From: Streptomyces sp. Alt3
GTDB lineage: Bacteria; Actinomycetota; Actinomycetes; Streptomycetales; Streptomycetaceae
NCBI RefSeq assembly: GCF_030719215.1
Contig: NZ_CP120983.1
Span: 4,030,001-4,094,000, forward strand
DNA: 64,000 nt
Direction: 5' to 3'
Shown in pieces: positions 7,776 through 16,920 of the stretch. Positions within the stretch are counted from its first letter, which is position 1. The number at the start of each line of letters is the position of its first letter. The translations under genes and the position numbers were made by a program. The notes under the pieces are model-generated. The model did no database searches. It saw only the letters and a program-made list of their open reading frames with translations, and was not told where the DNA came from.

Positions 7776-9761
7776 ATGACAGCCACCGCCCCGCACTTCG
7801 GGCCCTCCCCGGTACGACGGCCGCTCGCAGCGGTCGCGCTCCTCGCCACGCTGATCAGCCTGCTGTTCGGCCTGGTGCTGGCGGGCGCGAGCCCCGCGTC
7901 CGCGCACGCCGCCCTCACCGGGAGCGACCCGCAGGACGGGGCGGTGGTCGCCACCGCCCCCACGGACGTCACGCTCACCTTCTCCGAGCAGATCGCCATG
8001 GGTGACGACTCGATCCGGGTCCTCGACCCCAGCGGGAAGCGGGCCGACACGGGAGCACCCCGCGATCTGACGAGCGGCGGCGCCGTGCGCTACGGCGTCG
8101 AGCTCCACAGCGGACTGCCCGACGGCACGTACACCGTGGCATGGCAGGCCGTGTCCGCCGACAGCCACCCGGTCTCGGGTGCCTTCACCTTCTCCGTGGG
8201 CGCCCCGTCGGAGACCACCGTGGCGCTGCCCTCGGGCGAAGCCGGCGGCGGACTCGTGGGTGCGCTCTACGGCATCGCACGCTACGCCGCGTACGCGGGA
8301 TTCATCCTGCTCGTGGGCGGTTCGGCCTTCGTGCTCGCCTGCTGGCAGCAGGGCGCCGGCGCGCGGCCGCTGCAGCGGCTCGTCGTACGCGGCTGGGTCA
8401 CCCTCACCGCGGCCACCCTGGCCATGCTGCTCCTGCGCAACCCCTACACCGGATCGGGCGAACTCACCGACGCCTTCGACCTCGACGGCCTCCAGTCCGT
8501 ACTCGACACCAAGCCCGGGGCCGCGCTGGTCTCCCGGCTGCTGCTCCTGGGTGCCTCCGCGCTCTTCATAGCCGTCCTCTTCGGCGCGTACGCGAAGCGC
8601 GAGGACGCGAAGGAGAAGAAGGACCTCACCTTCGGGCTCGCGACCGGCGGAGCCGTCATCGCCGCCGGGATCGCCGGGACGTGGGCCCTGGCCGAGCACG
8701 CCTCGACAGGGATCCAGCCGGGCATCGCCATGCCCGTGGACATGCTCCATCTGCTGGCCGTCGCCGGCTGGCTCGGCGGACTCGCGGCTCTGCTGGTCGC
8801 CCTCCACCGCACGCCCGACGTCACGAGCGGCGCGGTACGGCGGTTCTCACGCGTGGCGTTCGGCAGCGTGGTCGTCCTCACCGCGACCGGGCTCTACCAG
8901 TCCTGGCGTCAGGTCGGTTCGTGGTCGGCCCTGACCGGGACGCGGTACGGGCAGCTGCTGCTCGTCAAGGTGGCGCTCGTCGCCGTGCTCGTCGGGGTCG
9001 CGTGGATCTCCCGGAGGTGGACCGCGCGGCTGACCGAACGCACCGGACCGGCCGGGGACTCAGCCGTGGGCCCGGCGGAGCCGAAGGAATCGGCCGCCGA
9101 TTCACCCAAGGGCCCGGCAGCACCGGCCTCGTCGGACACCGAGGAACCGGTCCCGTCGGACACCGAACCCGACGAGGAGGTGGCCCCGGAGCGCGCCGCT
9201 CAGCTCTCCCGGCAGCGCGCCGCCCTGACAGCGACGAAGGAGAAGCGCGCCCGTGACGCCGATCCGGACCGCTCGGGTCTACGTCGTTCGGTGATGGTCG
9301 AGACGGGCATCGCCGTCGTGCTGCTCGTCGTCACGACGATCCTGACGTCCACGGAGCCCGGTCGTACGGAGGAGGAGGCAGCCCGCGGCAACGCGGCCGC
9401 GGCGGCGCCGGCGGCCGGCGGCGAGGTGAACCTGAGCCTGCCCTTCGACACCGGCGGTCAGAACGGCAAGGGCACGGTACGCCTGGACATCTCGCCCGGC
9501 GGAACCGGCGCCAACAGCGCGCACCTGTGGATCGACGGGCCCGACGGACGTCCGCTGGACGTCCCCGAGGTGAAGCTCGCTCTCACGCTGGAGTCCAAGG
9601 ACATCGGCCCCCTGCCGGTCGTACCCGACCGCCTCACCGAGGGGCACTGGACCGCGAGCGGTGTGCAGATCCCGATGGCGGGCGACTGGAAGGTCGCCGT
9701 GACGGTACGGACCTCGGACATCGACCAGACCACCATCGACAAGAACGTGAAGATCGGCTGA
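7776..9761 (+). CDS. CopC-CopD fusion copper transport protein
   Basis: The 661-residue protein begins with a signal peptide ending ASAHAAL, giving a mature CopC domain with an N-terminal histidine and a second site in VSADSHPVSG. About eight transmembrane helices of a CopD domain follow. A charged Pro/Glu-rich loop (about 425-500) and one more helix lead to an extracellular C-terminal domain resembling YtkA/FixH. Such fusions are thought to import copper for secreted enzymes. It lies between ecuC and the DyP peroxidase gene and is probably co-transcribed with both. Confidence 0.88.
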   Translation: MTATAPHFGPSPVRRPLAAVALLATLISLLFGLVLAGASPASAHAALTGSDPQDGAVVATAPTDVTLTFSEQIAMGDDSIRVLDPSGKRADTGAPRDLTSGGAVRYGVELHSGLPDGTYTVAWQAVSADSHPVSGAFTFSVGAPSETTVALPSGEAGGGLVGALYGIARYAAYAGFILLVGGSAFVLACWQQGAGARPLQRLVVRGWVTLTAATLAMLLLRNPYTGSGELTDAFDLDGLQSVLDTKPGAALVSRLLLLGASALFIAVLFGAYAKREDAKEKKDLTFGLATGGAVIAAGIAGTWALAEHASTGIQPGIAMPVDMLHLLAVAGWLGGLAALLVALHRTPDVTSGAVRRFSRVAFGSVVVLTATGLYQSWRQVGSWSALTGTRYGQLLLVKVALVAVLVGVAWISRRWTARLTERTGPAGDSAVGPAEPKESAADSPKGPAAPASSDTEEPVPSDTEPDEEVAPERAAQLSRQRAALTATKEKRARDADPDRSGLRRSVMVETGIAVVLLVVTTILTSTEPGRTEEEAARGNAAAAAPAAGGEVNLSLPFDTGGQNGKGTVRLDISPGGTGANSAHLWIDGPDGRPLDVPEVKLALTLESKDIGPLPVVPDRLTEGHWTASGVQIPMAGDWKVAVTVRTSDIDQTTIDKNVKIG

Positions 9762-9766
9762 TCAGC

Positions 9767-11083
9767 GTGAGCAAGAAGAAGGACGGCCTCAGGAAGAGCG
9801 GTACCGCCGCCGGAAGCCGTGAGGAGTCACGTCCCGACGGAGCCGGTGTCGTCTCCCGGCGACGGCTGATCGGCAGCGCGGGAGCGGCCGGAGCGGCAGG
9901 CCTCGTCCTCGGCGCGGCCGGTGGCGCGGGCACCTACGCCGCGACGCGGGAGGAGGAGCCGACGGCGCTGACCACGGTCGGCTCGACCGAGGCGATGTTT
10001 CACGGGAAACATCAAGCGGGGATCACGACTCCGCTTCAGGCCCGTGGACACCTGGTCGCCTTCGATCTGGCACCCGGCGCGGGGCGTAAGGAGGCGGCCG
10101 CTCTGTTGCGCCGATGGTCGGCGGTGGCGGAACGGCTGATGGCCGGTGAGGTGGTGAAGGGCGGCCCGGGTCATGACACGGGGGTGGCACTGGACGCCGG
10201 TCCGTCCTCCCTGACCGTCACCCTCGGCTTCGGACGCACCTTCTTCGCCCGCACCGGCCTGGACGACCAGCAGCAGGCCGCCCTGGACCCGCTGCCCGCC
10301 TTCTCCTCCGATCACCTCGACGCCAAGCGGTCCGACGGCGACCTCTGGGTACAGATCGGTGCGGACGACGCGCTCGTCGCCTTCCACGCCCTGCGCGCCC
10401 TGCAGAAGGAAGCCGGCTCCTCGGCCAGGGTGCGGTGGCAGATGAACGGCTTCAACCGCACGCCGGGCGCCACGGCACGGCCGATGACCGCACGCAACCT
10501 GATGGGCCAGGTCGACGGCACGAACAACCCCCGGCCGGCCGAGAGCGACTTCGAGAAGCGGATCTTCGTGCCGTCCGACGACTCGTCGGCGTCCGCCTGG
10601 ATGGCGAACGGTTCGTACGCCGTCGTCCGGCGGATCAGGATGCTCCTGGACGACTGGGAGGAGCTCACGGCCGAGCGCCAGGAACAGGTCATCGGCCGGC
10701 GCAAGGCGGACGGCGCCCCTCTCAGCGGCGGCTCGGAGAGCACCACGATGGACCTGGACAGGACGGGGCCGGACGGCAAGCTGCTGATCCCGTCCAACGC
10801 CCACGCCCGGATCTCCTCCCCCGAGAAGAACGGTGGCGCCGCGATGCTGCGGCGCCCGTTCTCGTACCACGACGGCATCTCCGACGACGGCACCCCGGAC
10901 GCCGGACTGCTCTTCGTCTGCTGGCAGGCCGATCCGTTCAAGGGCTTCATCCCGGTCCAGCGCAAACTGGACCGCGGGGACGCCCTCTCACCGTTCGTCC
11001 GGCACGAGGCGAGCGGCCTGTTCGCCGTGCCCGGAGGCGCCGGCGCAGGGGAGTACGTGGGGCAGCGCCTGCTGGAGTCATGA
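9767..11083 (+). CDS. dtpA: Tat-exported dye-decolourising peroxidase (DtpA/EfeB type)
   Basis: The 438-residue protein has a twin-arginine signal (SRRRLIGSAGAAG) and a DyP peroxidase domain. The distal-haem motif GXXDG appears as GQVDGTNNP, and the C-terminus keeps GLLFVCWQADP. In S. lividans the equivalent DtpA works with Sco and ECuC in copper delivery to the GlxA oxidase. The GTG at 9767 follows the copCD stop by 5 bp; an upstream extension of the frame overlaps copCD and lacks the Tat signal context. A near-perfect parS sequence lies inside the gene at 9996-10011. Confidence 0.9.
   Translation: MSKKKDGLRKSGTAAGSREESRPDGAGVVSRRRLIGSAGAAGAAGLVLGAAGGAGTYAATREEEPTALTTVGSTEAMFHGKHQAGITTPLQARGHLVAFDLAPGAGRKEAAALLRRWSAVAERLMAGEVVKGGPGHDTGVALDAGPSSLTVTLGFGRTFFARTGLDDQQQAALDPLPAFSSDHLDAKRSDGDLWVQIGADDALVAFHALRALQKEAGSSARVRWQMNGFNRTPGATARPMTARNLMGQVDGTNNPRPAESDFEKRIFVPSDDSSASAWMANGSYAVVRRIRMLLDDWEELTAERQEQVIGRRKADGAPLSGGSESTTMDLDRTGPDGKLLIPSNAHARISSPEKNGGAAMLRRPFSYHDGISDDGTPDAGLLFVCWQADPFKGFIPVQRKLDRGDALSPFVRHEASGLFAVPGGAGAGEYVGQRLLES
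9996..10011. other. near-consensus parS site inside dtpA
   Basis: TGTTTCACGGGAAACA differs from the parS consensus TGTTTCACGTGAAACA at one base. It is within coding sequence just after the Tat signal. ParB may still bind, but more weakly. Confidence 0.5.
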
Positions 11084-11188
11084 GCGGAACGGACCCCGCC
11101 CTCCGCCGCACCGCACGGGACCTGCGGCCCCGTCCCAAGGCCGGCGTAGGGCGCACAGCCCCTTCCGTCGGCCCATTAGGGTGACCGT

Positions 11189-12124
11189 ATGTCAGCCACG
11201 CGCTACGCCTACCTCGGCCCCGAAGGCACCTTCACCGAGGTCGCCCTCCGTACGCTCCCCGAAGCCGCCACCCGCGAACTCGTCCCCATGGTCTCCGTGC
11301 CGGCCGCACTGGACGCGGTACGCAACGGGGAGGCCGCGGCGGCGCTCGTCCCCATCGAGAACTCCGTGGAGGGCGGCATCAGCGCGACGCTCGACGAGCT
11401 GACCACGGGCGCTCCGCTGATGATCTACCGCGAGGTGCTGCTCTCCATCACGTTCGCGCTGCTGGTGCGCCCCGGTACGAAGCTCTCGGACATCAAGACC
11501 GTCACGGCCCACCCAGCCGCTCAGCCCCAGGTACGCAACTGGATGGCGGCGCACCTGCCCAACGCGGTGTGGGAGTCGGCGGCCTCCAACGCGGACGGTG
11601 CCCGGCTGGTCCAGGAGGGCCGCTACGACGCCGCCTTCGCCGGTGAGTTCGCGGCGGCGACCTACGGGCTGGAACCGCTGGTGACGGAGATCCACGACGC
11701 GGAGAACGCCCAGACCCGCTTCGTGCTGGTGGGGCGCCCCGCCAGGCCGTCCGCGCCCACGGGAGCCGACAAGACCTCCGTGGTGATCTGGCTCGGGGAC
11801 GACCGCCCGGGGGCGCTGCTCGAACTCCTCCAGGAGTTCGCCGTCCGCGGGGTCAACCTGATGCTGATCCAGTCCAGGCCCACCGGGGAGGGCATCGGGA
11901 ACTACTGCTTCGCCGTGGACGCGGAGGGGCACATCGCCGACCGCCGCGTCGGTGAGGCACTGATGGGGCTGAAGAGGATCTGTCCGAATGTGCGGTTCCT
12001 CGGTTCCTATCCGCGCGCGGGGGTGACGCCCGACGAGGTGGGAGCCCTGCGGATCGGCACGTCGGACACCGACTTCACCGAGGCGTCCGACTGGCTGGCC
12101 CGCAGCCAGGACGGCCGGGTCTGA
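11189..12124 (+). CDS. pheA: prephenate dehydratase
   Basis: The 311-residue enzyme turns prephenate into phenylpyruvate in phenylalanine synthesis. Visible motifs are YLGPEGTFTE at the N-terminus, VPIENSVEGG, the catalytic TRF (AQTRFVLVG) and a C-terminal ACT domain (PGALLELLQEFAVRGVNL with ESR-like QSRP) for phenylalanine feedback. TAGGGT at 11177-11182 ends seven bases before the ATG and no ribosome-binding site is present, so the mRNA is probably leaderless. Length is normal for monofunctional actinobacterial PheA. Confidence 0.95.
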   Translation: MSATRYAYLGPEGTFTEVALRTLPEAATRELVPMVSVPAALDAVRNGEAAAALVPIENSVEGGISATLDELTTGAPLMIYREVLLSITFALLVRPGTKLSDIKTVTAHPAAQPQVRNWMAAHLPNAVWESAASNADGARLVQEGRYDAAFAGEFAAATYGLEPLVTEIHDAENAQTRFVLVGRPARPSAPTGADKTSVVIWLGDDRPGALLELLQEFAVRGVNLMLIQSRPTGEGIGNYCFAVDAEGHIADRRVGEALMGLKRICPNVRFLGSYPRAGVTPDEVGALRIGTSDTDFTEASDWLARSQDGRV

Positions 12125-12192
12125 AGCCTCCTGGAAGGGCCGGCCGCGAGTGCCGCCGGTCCTACCTGCAGATTTTCACTCCACACACAGAG

Positions 12193-12490
12193 TTATCCAC
12201 AGGGCGCGATCCCAGCCTGGGGACAAGTCGACACCGCAACGCGACATGGTCGACAAATCGCCCCACTCATCATGGATCCCCCACTGAAGCCCAGCCCCCC
12301 TCGTGTCACTGCAATTCCGTTGATCAACTCATGGATACGAGGAATACCCACTCGAATGAGTGCATGGACGAGGTTTGAGTCGCGAATCCCTGCCCATTCG
12401 TGCCGCTTTCGGAGCGATCCCTTCCGGCATCCACAGAACTTCCTCACAGCCTGTGGATAACTAATTGGATCCACCGCCCCCTGTGGACAA
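12193..12490. other. DnaA-box cluster upstream of serS
   Basis: The 591-bp gap 12125-12715 is AT-richer than its neighbours and carries DnaA-box sequences: TTATCCACA (12193-12201), TGTGGATAA (12452-12460) and TGTGGACAA (12482-12490, the Streptomyces-preferred TTGTCCACA on the other strand). A weaker ATCCACA lies near 12429. It also contains the palindrome GTTGATCAAC (12319-12328). No gene is apparent in the gap. Confidence 0.6.
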
Positions 12491-12703
12491 CCCGCCCTGG
12501 CGACACCCCCAACTCGCCCCGCACGCAACGGGGATGCGTCAATCCGCGGGCGCACCCGTTCCCTTTTCGAGGCAATGAGACCTTTTTTCCAAGATCTCCA
12601 CCGCTCACCGCACCCCCCGATTCCCCAGGATTGCCGATCCCGGCAATTCGGGCAAAGCGCCACGCTCGTCGATATCGGTTCGAGCGGTGGATCCCCGCAC
12701 CGG

Positions 12704-12709
12704 TAGCCT
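12704..12709 (+). promoter_or_regulatory. serS: -10 element of a leaderless serS promoter
   Basis: TAGCCT ends six bases before the GTG at 12716, so transcription would start at or beside the start codon. GAGGGG immediately before the GTG is too close to act as a ribosome-binding site. No T-box leader is present. Confidence 0.45.
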
Positions 12710-12715
12710 TGAGGG

Positions 12716-13993
12716 GTGATTGACCTTCGCCTGCTCCGTGAGGACCCCGACCGTGTTCGCGCCTCCCAGCGCGCCCGTGGAGAGGACGTCGCGCTCGTCG
12801 ACGCCCTTCTCTCCGCCGACGAGCTGCGCAGGTCGTCCGGCGTCCGCTTCGACGAACTCCGCTCCGAGCAGAAGTCGCTCGGCAAGCTGATCCCCAAGGC
12901 CTCACCCGAGGAGCGCGCCGAACTCCTCAAGAAGGCCGATCAGCTCAAGACCGAGGTCAAGGCCGCCGACGCCGCGCAGGACGAGGCGGACGCCGAGGCC
13001 AAGCGGCTGCTCCTGCAGCTCGGCAACATCGTCCACGAGGACGTGCCGGTGGGCGGCGAGGAGGACTTCGTCGTCCTGGAGACGCACGGCACGATCCGCG
13101 ACTTCGGCGCGGAGGGCTTCGAGCCCAAGGACCACCTGGAGCTCGGCGAGGCGCTGGGCGCCATCGACATGGAGCGCGGCGCCAAGGTCTCCGGATCACG
13201 CTTCTACTACCTGACCGGCATCGGCGCGCTCCTCGAACTCGCCCTGGTCAACGCGGCGATCGCCCAGGCCACGGAGGCCGGCTTCGTCCCCATGCTGACC
13301 CCGGCCCTGGTGCGCCCGCGCGCCATGGAGGGCACGGGCTTCCTCGGCCAGGCCGCGGAGAACGTCTACCACCTGGAGAAGGACGACTACTACCTGGTCG
13401 GCACCTCCGAGGTCCCCCTCGCCGCGTACCACATGGACGAGATCATCGACGCCGACAAGCTGCCCCTGCGGTACGCCGGCTACTCGCCGTGCTTCCGCCG
13501 CGAGGCCGGCACCTACGGCAAGGACACCCGCGGCATCTTCCGTGTCCACCAGTTCGACAAGGTCGAGATGTTCTCGTACGTCGATCCCACGGACGCCGAG
13601 GCCGAGCACCGCAGGCTCCTGGACTGGGAGAAGCAGTGGCTCACCGGCCTGGAGCTGCCGTTCCAGGTGATCGACGTCGCCACCGGGGACCTGGGAGCCT
13701 CCGCCTCGCGGAAGTTCGACTGCGAGGCGTGGATCCCGACCCAGGGCAAGTACCGGGAGCTGACCTCCGCGTCGAACTGCGACGGCTTCCAGGCACGCCG
13801 GCTCTCCGTCCGTATGCGGGACGGCAAGAAGGTCCAGCCGCTGGCGACGCTGAACGGCACCCTCTGCGCCGTACCGCGCACGATCGTGGCGATCCTGGAG
13901 AACCACCAGCTGCCCGACGGTTCGGTGCGTGTGCCCGAGGCTCTCCGCCCGTACCTGGGCGGGCGCGAGCTGCTGGAGCCGGTCTCCAAGTGA
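12716..13993 (+). CDS. serS: seryl-tRNA synthetase
   Basis: The 425-residue class II synthetase charges tRNA-Ser. It has the N-terminal coiled-coil arm that grips the long variable arm (about 25-105, with RSEQKSLGKLI and KKADQLKTEVKAAD), motif 2 (CFRREAGTYGKDTRGIFRVHQF) in two parts around 255-275, and motif 3 (LNGTLCAVPRTI). The GTG start matches the conserved IDLRLLREDP N-terminus. The stop overlaps the next GTG by 4 nt. A tRNA-Ser gene lies less than 1 kb downstream. Confidence 0.97.
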   Translation: MIDLRLLREDPDRVRASQRARGEDVALVDALLSADELRRSSGVRFDELRSEQKSLGKLIPKASPEERAELLKKADQLKTEVKAADAAQDEADAEAKRLLLQLGNIVHEDVPVGGEEDFVVLETHGTIRDFGAEGFEPKDHLELGEALGAIDMERGAKVSGSRFYYLTGIGALLELALVNAAIAQATEAGFVPMLTPALVRPRAMEGTGFLGQAAENVYHLEKDDYYLVGTSEVPLAAYHMDEIIDADKLPLRYAGYSPCFRREAGTYGKDTRGIFRVHQFDKVEMFSYVDPTDAEAEHRRLLDWEKQWLTGLELPFQVIDVATGDLGASASRKFDCEAWIPTQGKYRELTSASNCDGFQARRLSVRMRDGKKVQPLATLNGTLCAVPRTIVAILENHQLPDGSVRVPEALRPYLGGRELLEPVSK

Positions 13994-14805
13994 CGTTCCC
14001 CTACAAGCTCGTCGCGACCGACCTCGACGGCACCCTGCTGCGCGACGACCACACGGTCTCCGGACGCACGCGCGAGGCCCTGGCCGCGGTCACCGCGGCC
14101 GGCGCCGCGCACATCGTCGTCACCGGCCGCGCGGTGCCGTGGACCCGGCACATCCTGGACGACCTGGGCTACGAGGGTCTCGCGGTGTGCGGTCAGGGCG
14201 CGCAGGTCTACGACGCGGGTGAGCACAGACTGCTGACCTCCCTCACCCTGGACCGGCAGCTCGCGGGGCTCGCCCTGTCCAAGATCGAGGCGGAGGTCGG
14301 TCCGCTCGCGCTGGCGGCGAGCCGCGACGGCCTCGACGGCGAGGTGCTGGTCGGACCCGGTTACCGGGTGCAGGAGGGGCCTCTGCCCGCCGTCTACATG
14401 AATGACCCCGCCGAGATGTGGTCCGCTCCGCTGAACAAGGTCTACATACAGCACCCGGAGCTCGACGACGACGCCCTCGCGCACGCCGCGCGGCAGGCCG
14501 TCGGCAGCCTCGTGAACGTCGTCATGGCGGGCCCGGGTGTCGTGGAGATCCTGCCGCTGGGGCTGAGCAAGGCGACCGGGCTCTCCTTGGCGGCACGCCG
14601 TCTGGGGCTCAAGGCCGCGGACACCGTGGCCTTCGGTGACATGCCCAACGACATCCCCATGTTCGGCTGGGCACAGCACGGTGTCGCCATGGCCAACGCA
14701 CATGACGACCTGAAGGCCGTGGCGCACGAGATCACCGCGTCGAACGAGCACGACGGCATCGCGATCGTGCTGGAGGAACTGCTCCGGGCTGCCCCGCGCG
14801 CGTAG
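13990..14805 (+). CDS. HAD family (Cof-type) hydrolase
   Basis: The 271-residue protein is a HAD phosphatase of the Cof subfamily with a C2 cap. Motif I is VATDLDGTLLRDD, motif II is VVTGR, the motif III lysine lies in LGLSKATG and motif IV is AFGDMPNDIPMF. Such enzymes hydrolyse sugar phosphates or flavin/PLP phosphates; the substrate cannot be told from sequence. It is coupled to serS by a GTGA overlap. A paralogue of the same subfamily lies at 23904-24746. Confidence 0.9.
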   Translation: MTFPYKLVATDLDGTLLRDDHTVSGRTREALAAVTAAGAAHIVVTGRAVPWTRHILDDLGYEGLAVCGQGAQVYDAGEHRLLTSLTLDRQLAGLALSKIEAEVGPLALAASRDGLDGEVLVGPGYRVQEGPLPAVYMNDPAEMWSAPLNKVYIQHPELDDDALAHAARQAVGSLVNVVMAGPGVVEILPLGLSKATGLSLAARRLGLKAADTVAFGDMPNDIPMFGWAQHGVAMANAHDDLKAVAHEITASNEHDGIAIVLEELLRAAPRA

Positions 14806-14864
14806 AGCGCGCGGGACGCTCCCGGAACCGGGCAGCCGGGGTTCCGACGCCGGTACGCCGTGTG

Positions 14865-14950
<86 letters not shown>

Positions 14951-15199
14951 GGGAGGTGGCCGCGCGATGCGCTGAAGGGCCACCCGGGGGTCCTGCTGCG
15001 GCGCCGGGCAGCTGATGAGGCTACCGGGGCGCCGGCTGCGGACCACCCTGCGGGGAACTCGACGGACTCGTACCACTGGTCATCGCCGTGCTCCTCTCCC
15101 GGTCCTCACGGACGCCGCTGTGCGCGCCGTTCCCTTCACTGTGCCCGAGGCCGCCGCCCGGGACCACCCCTTTTCGCCGGGGCGGCCCCGGGCGCATCC
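14951..15199. other. intergenic, no gene recognised
   Basis: Very GC-rich sequence between the tRNA 5' end and the 3' end of the antirepressor-like gene. Short open frames have no family features. It should hold the tRNA promoter and the end of the minus-strand transcript. Confidence 0.5.
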
Positions 15200-15892
15200 T
15201 CAGCCGTCAGTGCGGCGGCTCAAATTCCGCAGCCGCCGGGAGAGGTCGTCCATCCGCGCGTCGAGCCGGAGGACATCCTGCGAGACGTCGCTGAGCCGGA
15301 GGCTGATCGCACCGACGACCTGATGGGTGACGTCGAGCTTCCGGTCGAGCGAGTCCAGCCGTTGCGACATCCGCCCCAGCACGGGGCCGAGCTCCTGGAG
15401 CGCGCTTCCCACTCCGAGGAGGCAGCCCTCGATCCGGGTGACCCGACGTTCGAGGGAGACGTACGACGCCCGGAGGTCCTCCTCGGCGTCGAGGAGATGG
15501 GTCCGGACGCTGCGTGCGATGTCGCTGTCGCGAAGGAGCATGGCGACGTTGAGGACGGTCCGGCGGGTGTACAGTCGCAGCTGCGTGCTCGCCTGTGGAT
15601 AACTTCCAGACCGCTCCCCCTTCCATAGCGACAGCATGTCGCTATGGAAGGTGCGCAGGTCAGCACCTCGCAGCACCTTCATTCCGTTGTCGGTCAGCTC
15701 CGGCTGGTGCCGGTCGGTCAGCCGCCTGACCGCGGCTGTGGATACTTCGAAGTAACGGGCCACGTCCTCTGTGCGAAGGTGAATTCCGTCGGGGAGCATG
15801 ACAAGGCTCTTGACCTTGTCGAGGGCTTCGACGCGCCCCATCTGCTCGACCCGGAGGGCCGGAGATTCGAGCAGGGCGACTTCGGTGGGCAT
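15200..15892 (-). CDS. phage antirepressor-like DNA-binding protein with coiled-coil tail
   Basis: The 230-residue protein has an N-terminal part (about 20-125) containing RTEDVARYFEVSTAAVRRL and YTRRTVLNVAMLLRDSD, the pattern of KilA-N/Bro-N/ORF6N-type phage antirepressor domains. The C-terminal 100 residues form a heptad-like helix (RVTRIEGCLLG, RMSQRLDSLDRKLDVTH, LDARMDDLSRRL) that should trimerise or dimerise. The ATG at 15892 has AAAGG upstream. It stands alone between the tRNA and an ABC operon. Two TGTGGATA-type DnaA-box-like words occur in the gene. Function is unknown; domesticated phage origin is inferred. Confidence 0.65.
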   Translation of the reverse strand: MPTEVALLESPALRVEQMGRVEALDKVKSLVMLPDGIHLRTEDVARYFEVSTAAVRRLTDRHQPELTDNGMKVLRGADLRTFHSDMLSLWKGERSGSYPQASTQLRLYTRRTVLNVAMLLRDSDIARSVRTHLLDAEEDLRASYVSLERRVTRIEGCLLGVGSALQELGPVLGRMSQRLDSLDRKLDVTHQVVGAISLRLSDVSQDVLRLDARMDDLSRRLRNLSRRTDG

Positions 15893-16125
15893 GGGTGTGC
15901 CTTTCGTGCGCGGGAACGACAAGGGCTGCCCTGTCCCCGGGCCGCGGGGGTGGAGGGCGCTCACGGTTGCCACCTGCTCGATGACCGGTCGGCGGGCGAT
16001 GCCTCGCCGATGCCGGCATTCCCCTGATTCACGAAAGCTCGACGTCACGGATTCCAGTTGCCTCCACGCACCCCGCACAACGAGCGGGCGAGCGGGCGGA
16101 CACGCCGTCCGCCGCCGGGCATGGA

Positions 16126-16154
16126 ACAACCCCCGCCTTAGGGGCAGGGGTTGT
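16126..16154 (-). terminator. terminator of the double ABC operon
   Basis: ACAACCCC (16126-16133) pairs with GGGGTTGT (16147-16154), extended inside by GCC/GGC. It lies 17 nt beyond the stop of the last ABC permease gene. Confidence 0.7.
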
Positions 16155-16170
16155 CCGGAGGCGAGAGGTC

Positions 16171-16890
16171 TCACTCCTCGCCGGCGAGCTTCAGCGCGCG
16201 CAGCTTCTGACCCGCGTACCAGGTGGCGATCACCGTGACGCCGACCAGCAGGACGGTCGCCAGCGGCAGGCCGACGTCCGAGGTGACCAGGCCGTCCCCG
16301 GCGACCTTCTCGGCGACCGAGAGGGACCACTGCTGCACACTGAGCGTCCGCGCGCCCGGTACCAGGCTGCCGAAGAGCGCCTCCCACACCAGGGCGTACA
16401 CGAGGCCGAAGACGACCGCGTGCCGGCTGACCGTACCGAGCAGGAGGAACAGCGCGCTGTACGCGATCGAGGCGACCAGCGCCGCGATCGTGTAGGCCAC
16501 CGCGATCTGTCCGCCGTTGCCGTTGAGGATCAGCCCGGCGATCAGTGTCGGCAGGGCCGAGAACAGCATCGTCACGCCGATGGCCACGATGAGCTTGGTG
16601 AAGATGATGGCGGGTCGCTTCACCGGCTTGGCCAGCAGATAGACGATCGAACCGTCATCGATCTCCGGACCGATGGCGCCGGTCCCCGCGATGACGCCGA
16701 TGAGCGGGACCATCGTGGCGATGGCGAAACCGCCCAGAACACCGGAGGCGACACCGTCGTCGGCTCCGGCGAACGCCCGCACCGCCACGGCGATGGCCAC
16801 CAGCAGGACCGGCAGGACGAACAGGATGGCGGCCCGGCGCCGGCCGAGCAGGGCCCGGTAGGTGAGCCGGGCGACTGTGGGGTCGTACAT
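16171..16890 (-). CDS. ABC exporter permease (second pair)
   Basis: The 239-residue integral membrane protein has about six transmembrane helices and the EIDDGSIVYLLAKPVKR loop typical of ABC-2 type permeases that pair with a separate ATPase. It is the last gene of a four-gene minus-strand operon and lies 30 bp after its ATPase gene. The substrate is unknown. Confidence 0.87.
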   Translation of the reverse strand: MYDPTVARLTYRALLGRRRAAILFVLPVLLVAIAVAVRAFAGADDGVASGVLGGFAIATMVPLIGVIAGTGAIGPEIDDGSIVYLLAKPVKRPAIIFTKLIVAIGVTMLFSALPTLIAGLILNGNGGQIAVAYTIAALVASIAYSALFLLLGTVSRHAVVFGLVYALVWEALFGSLVPGARTLSVQQWSLSVAEKVAGDGLVTSDVGLPLATVLLVGVTVIATWYAGQKLRALKLAGEE

Positions 16891-16920
16891 GACGCTTCAC
16901 AGCTCCTTATGGGCCACTAC

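Noticed and set aside
12193..12490. Replication origin upstream of serS
   Set aside because: There are only three or four DnaA boxes and no dnaA, dnaN or rpmH nearby; a Streptomyces oriC has many more boxes.
12600..12716. T-box leader for serS
   Set aside because: No specifier loop, antiterminator or T-box core is visible and the promoter seems leaderless.
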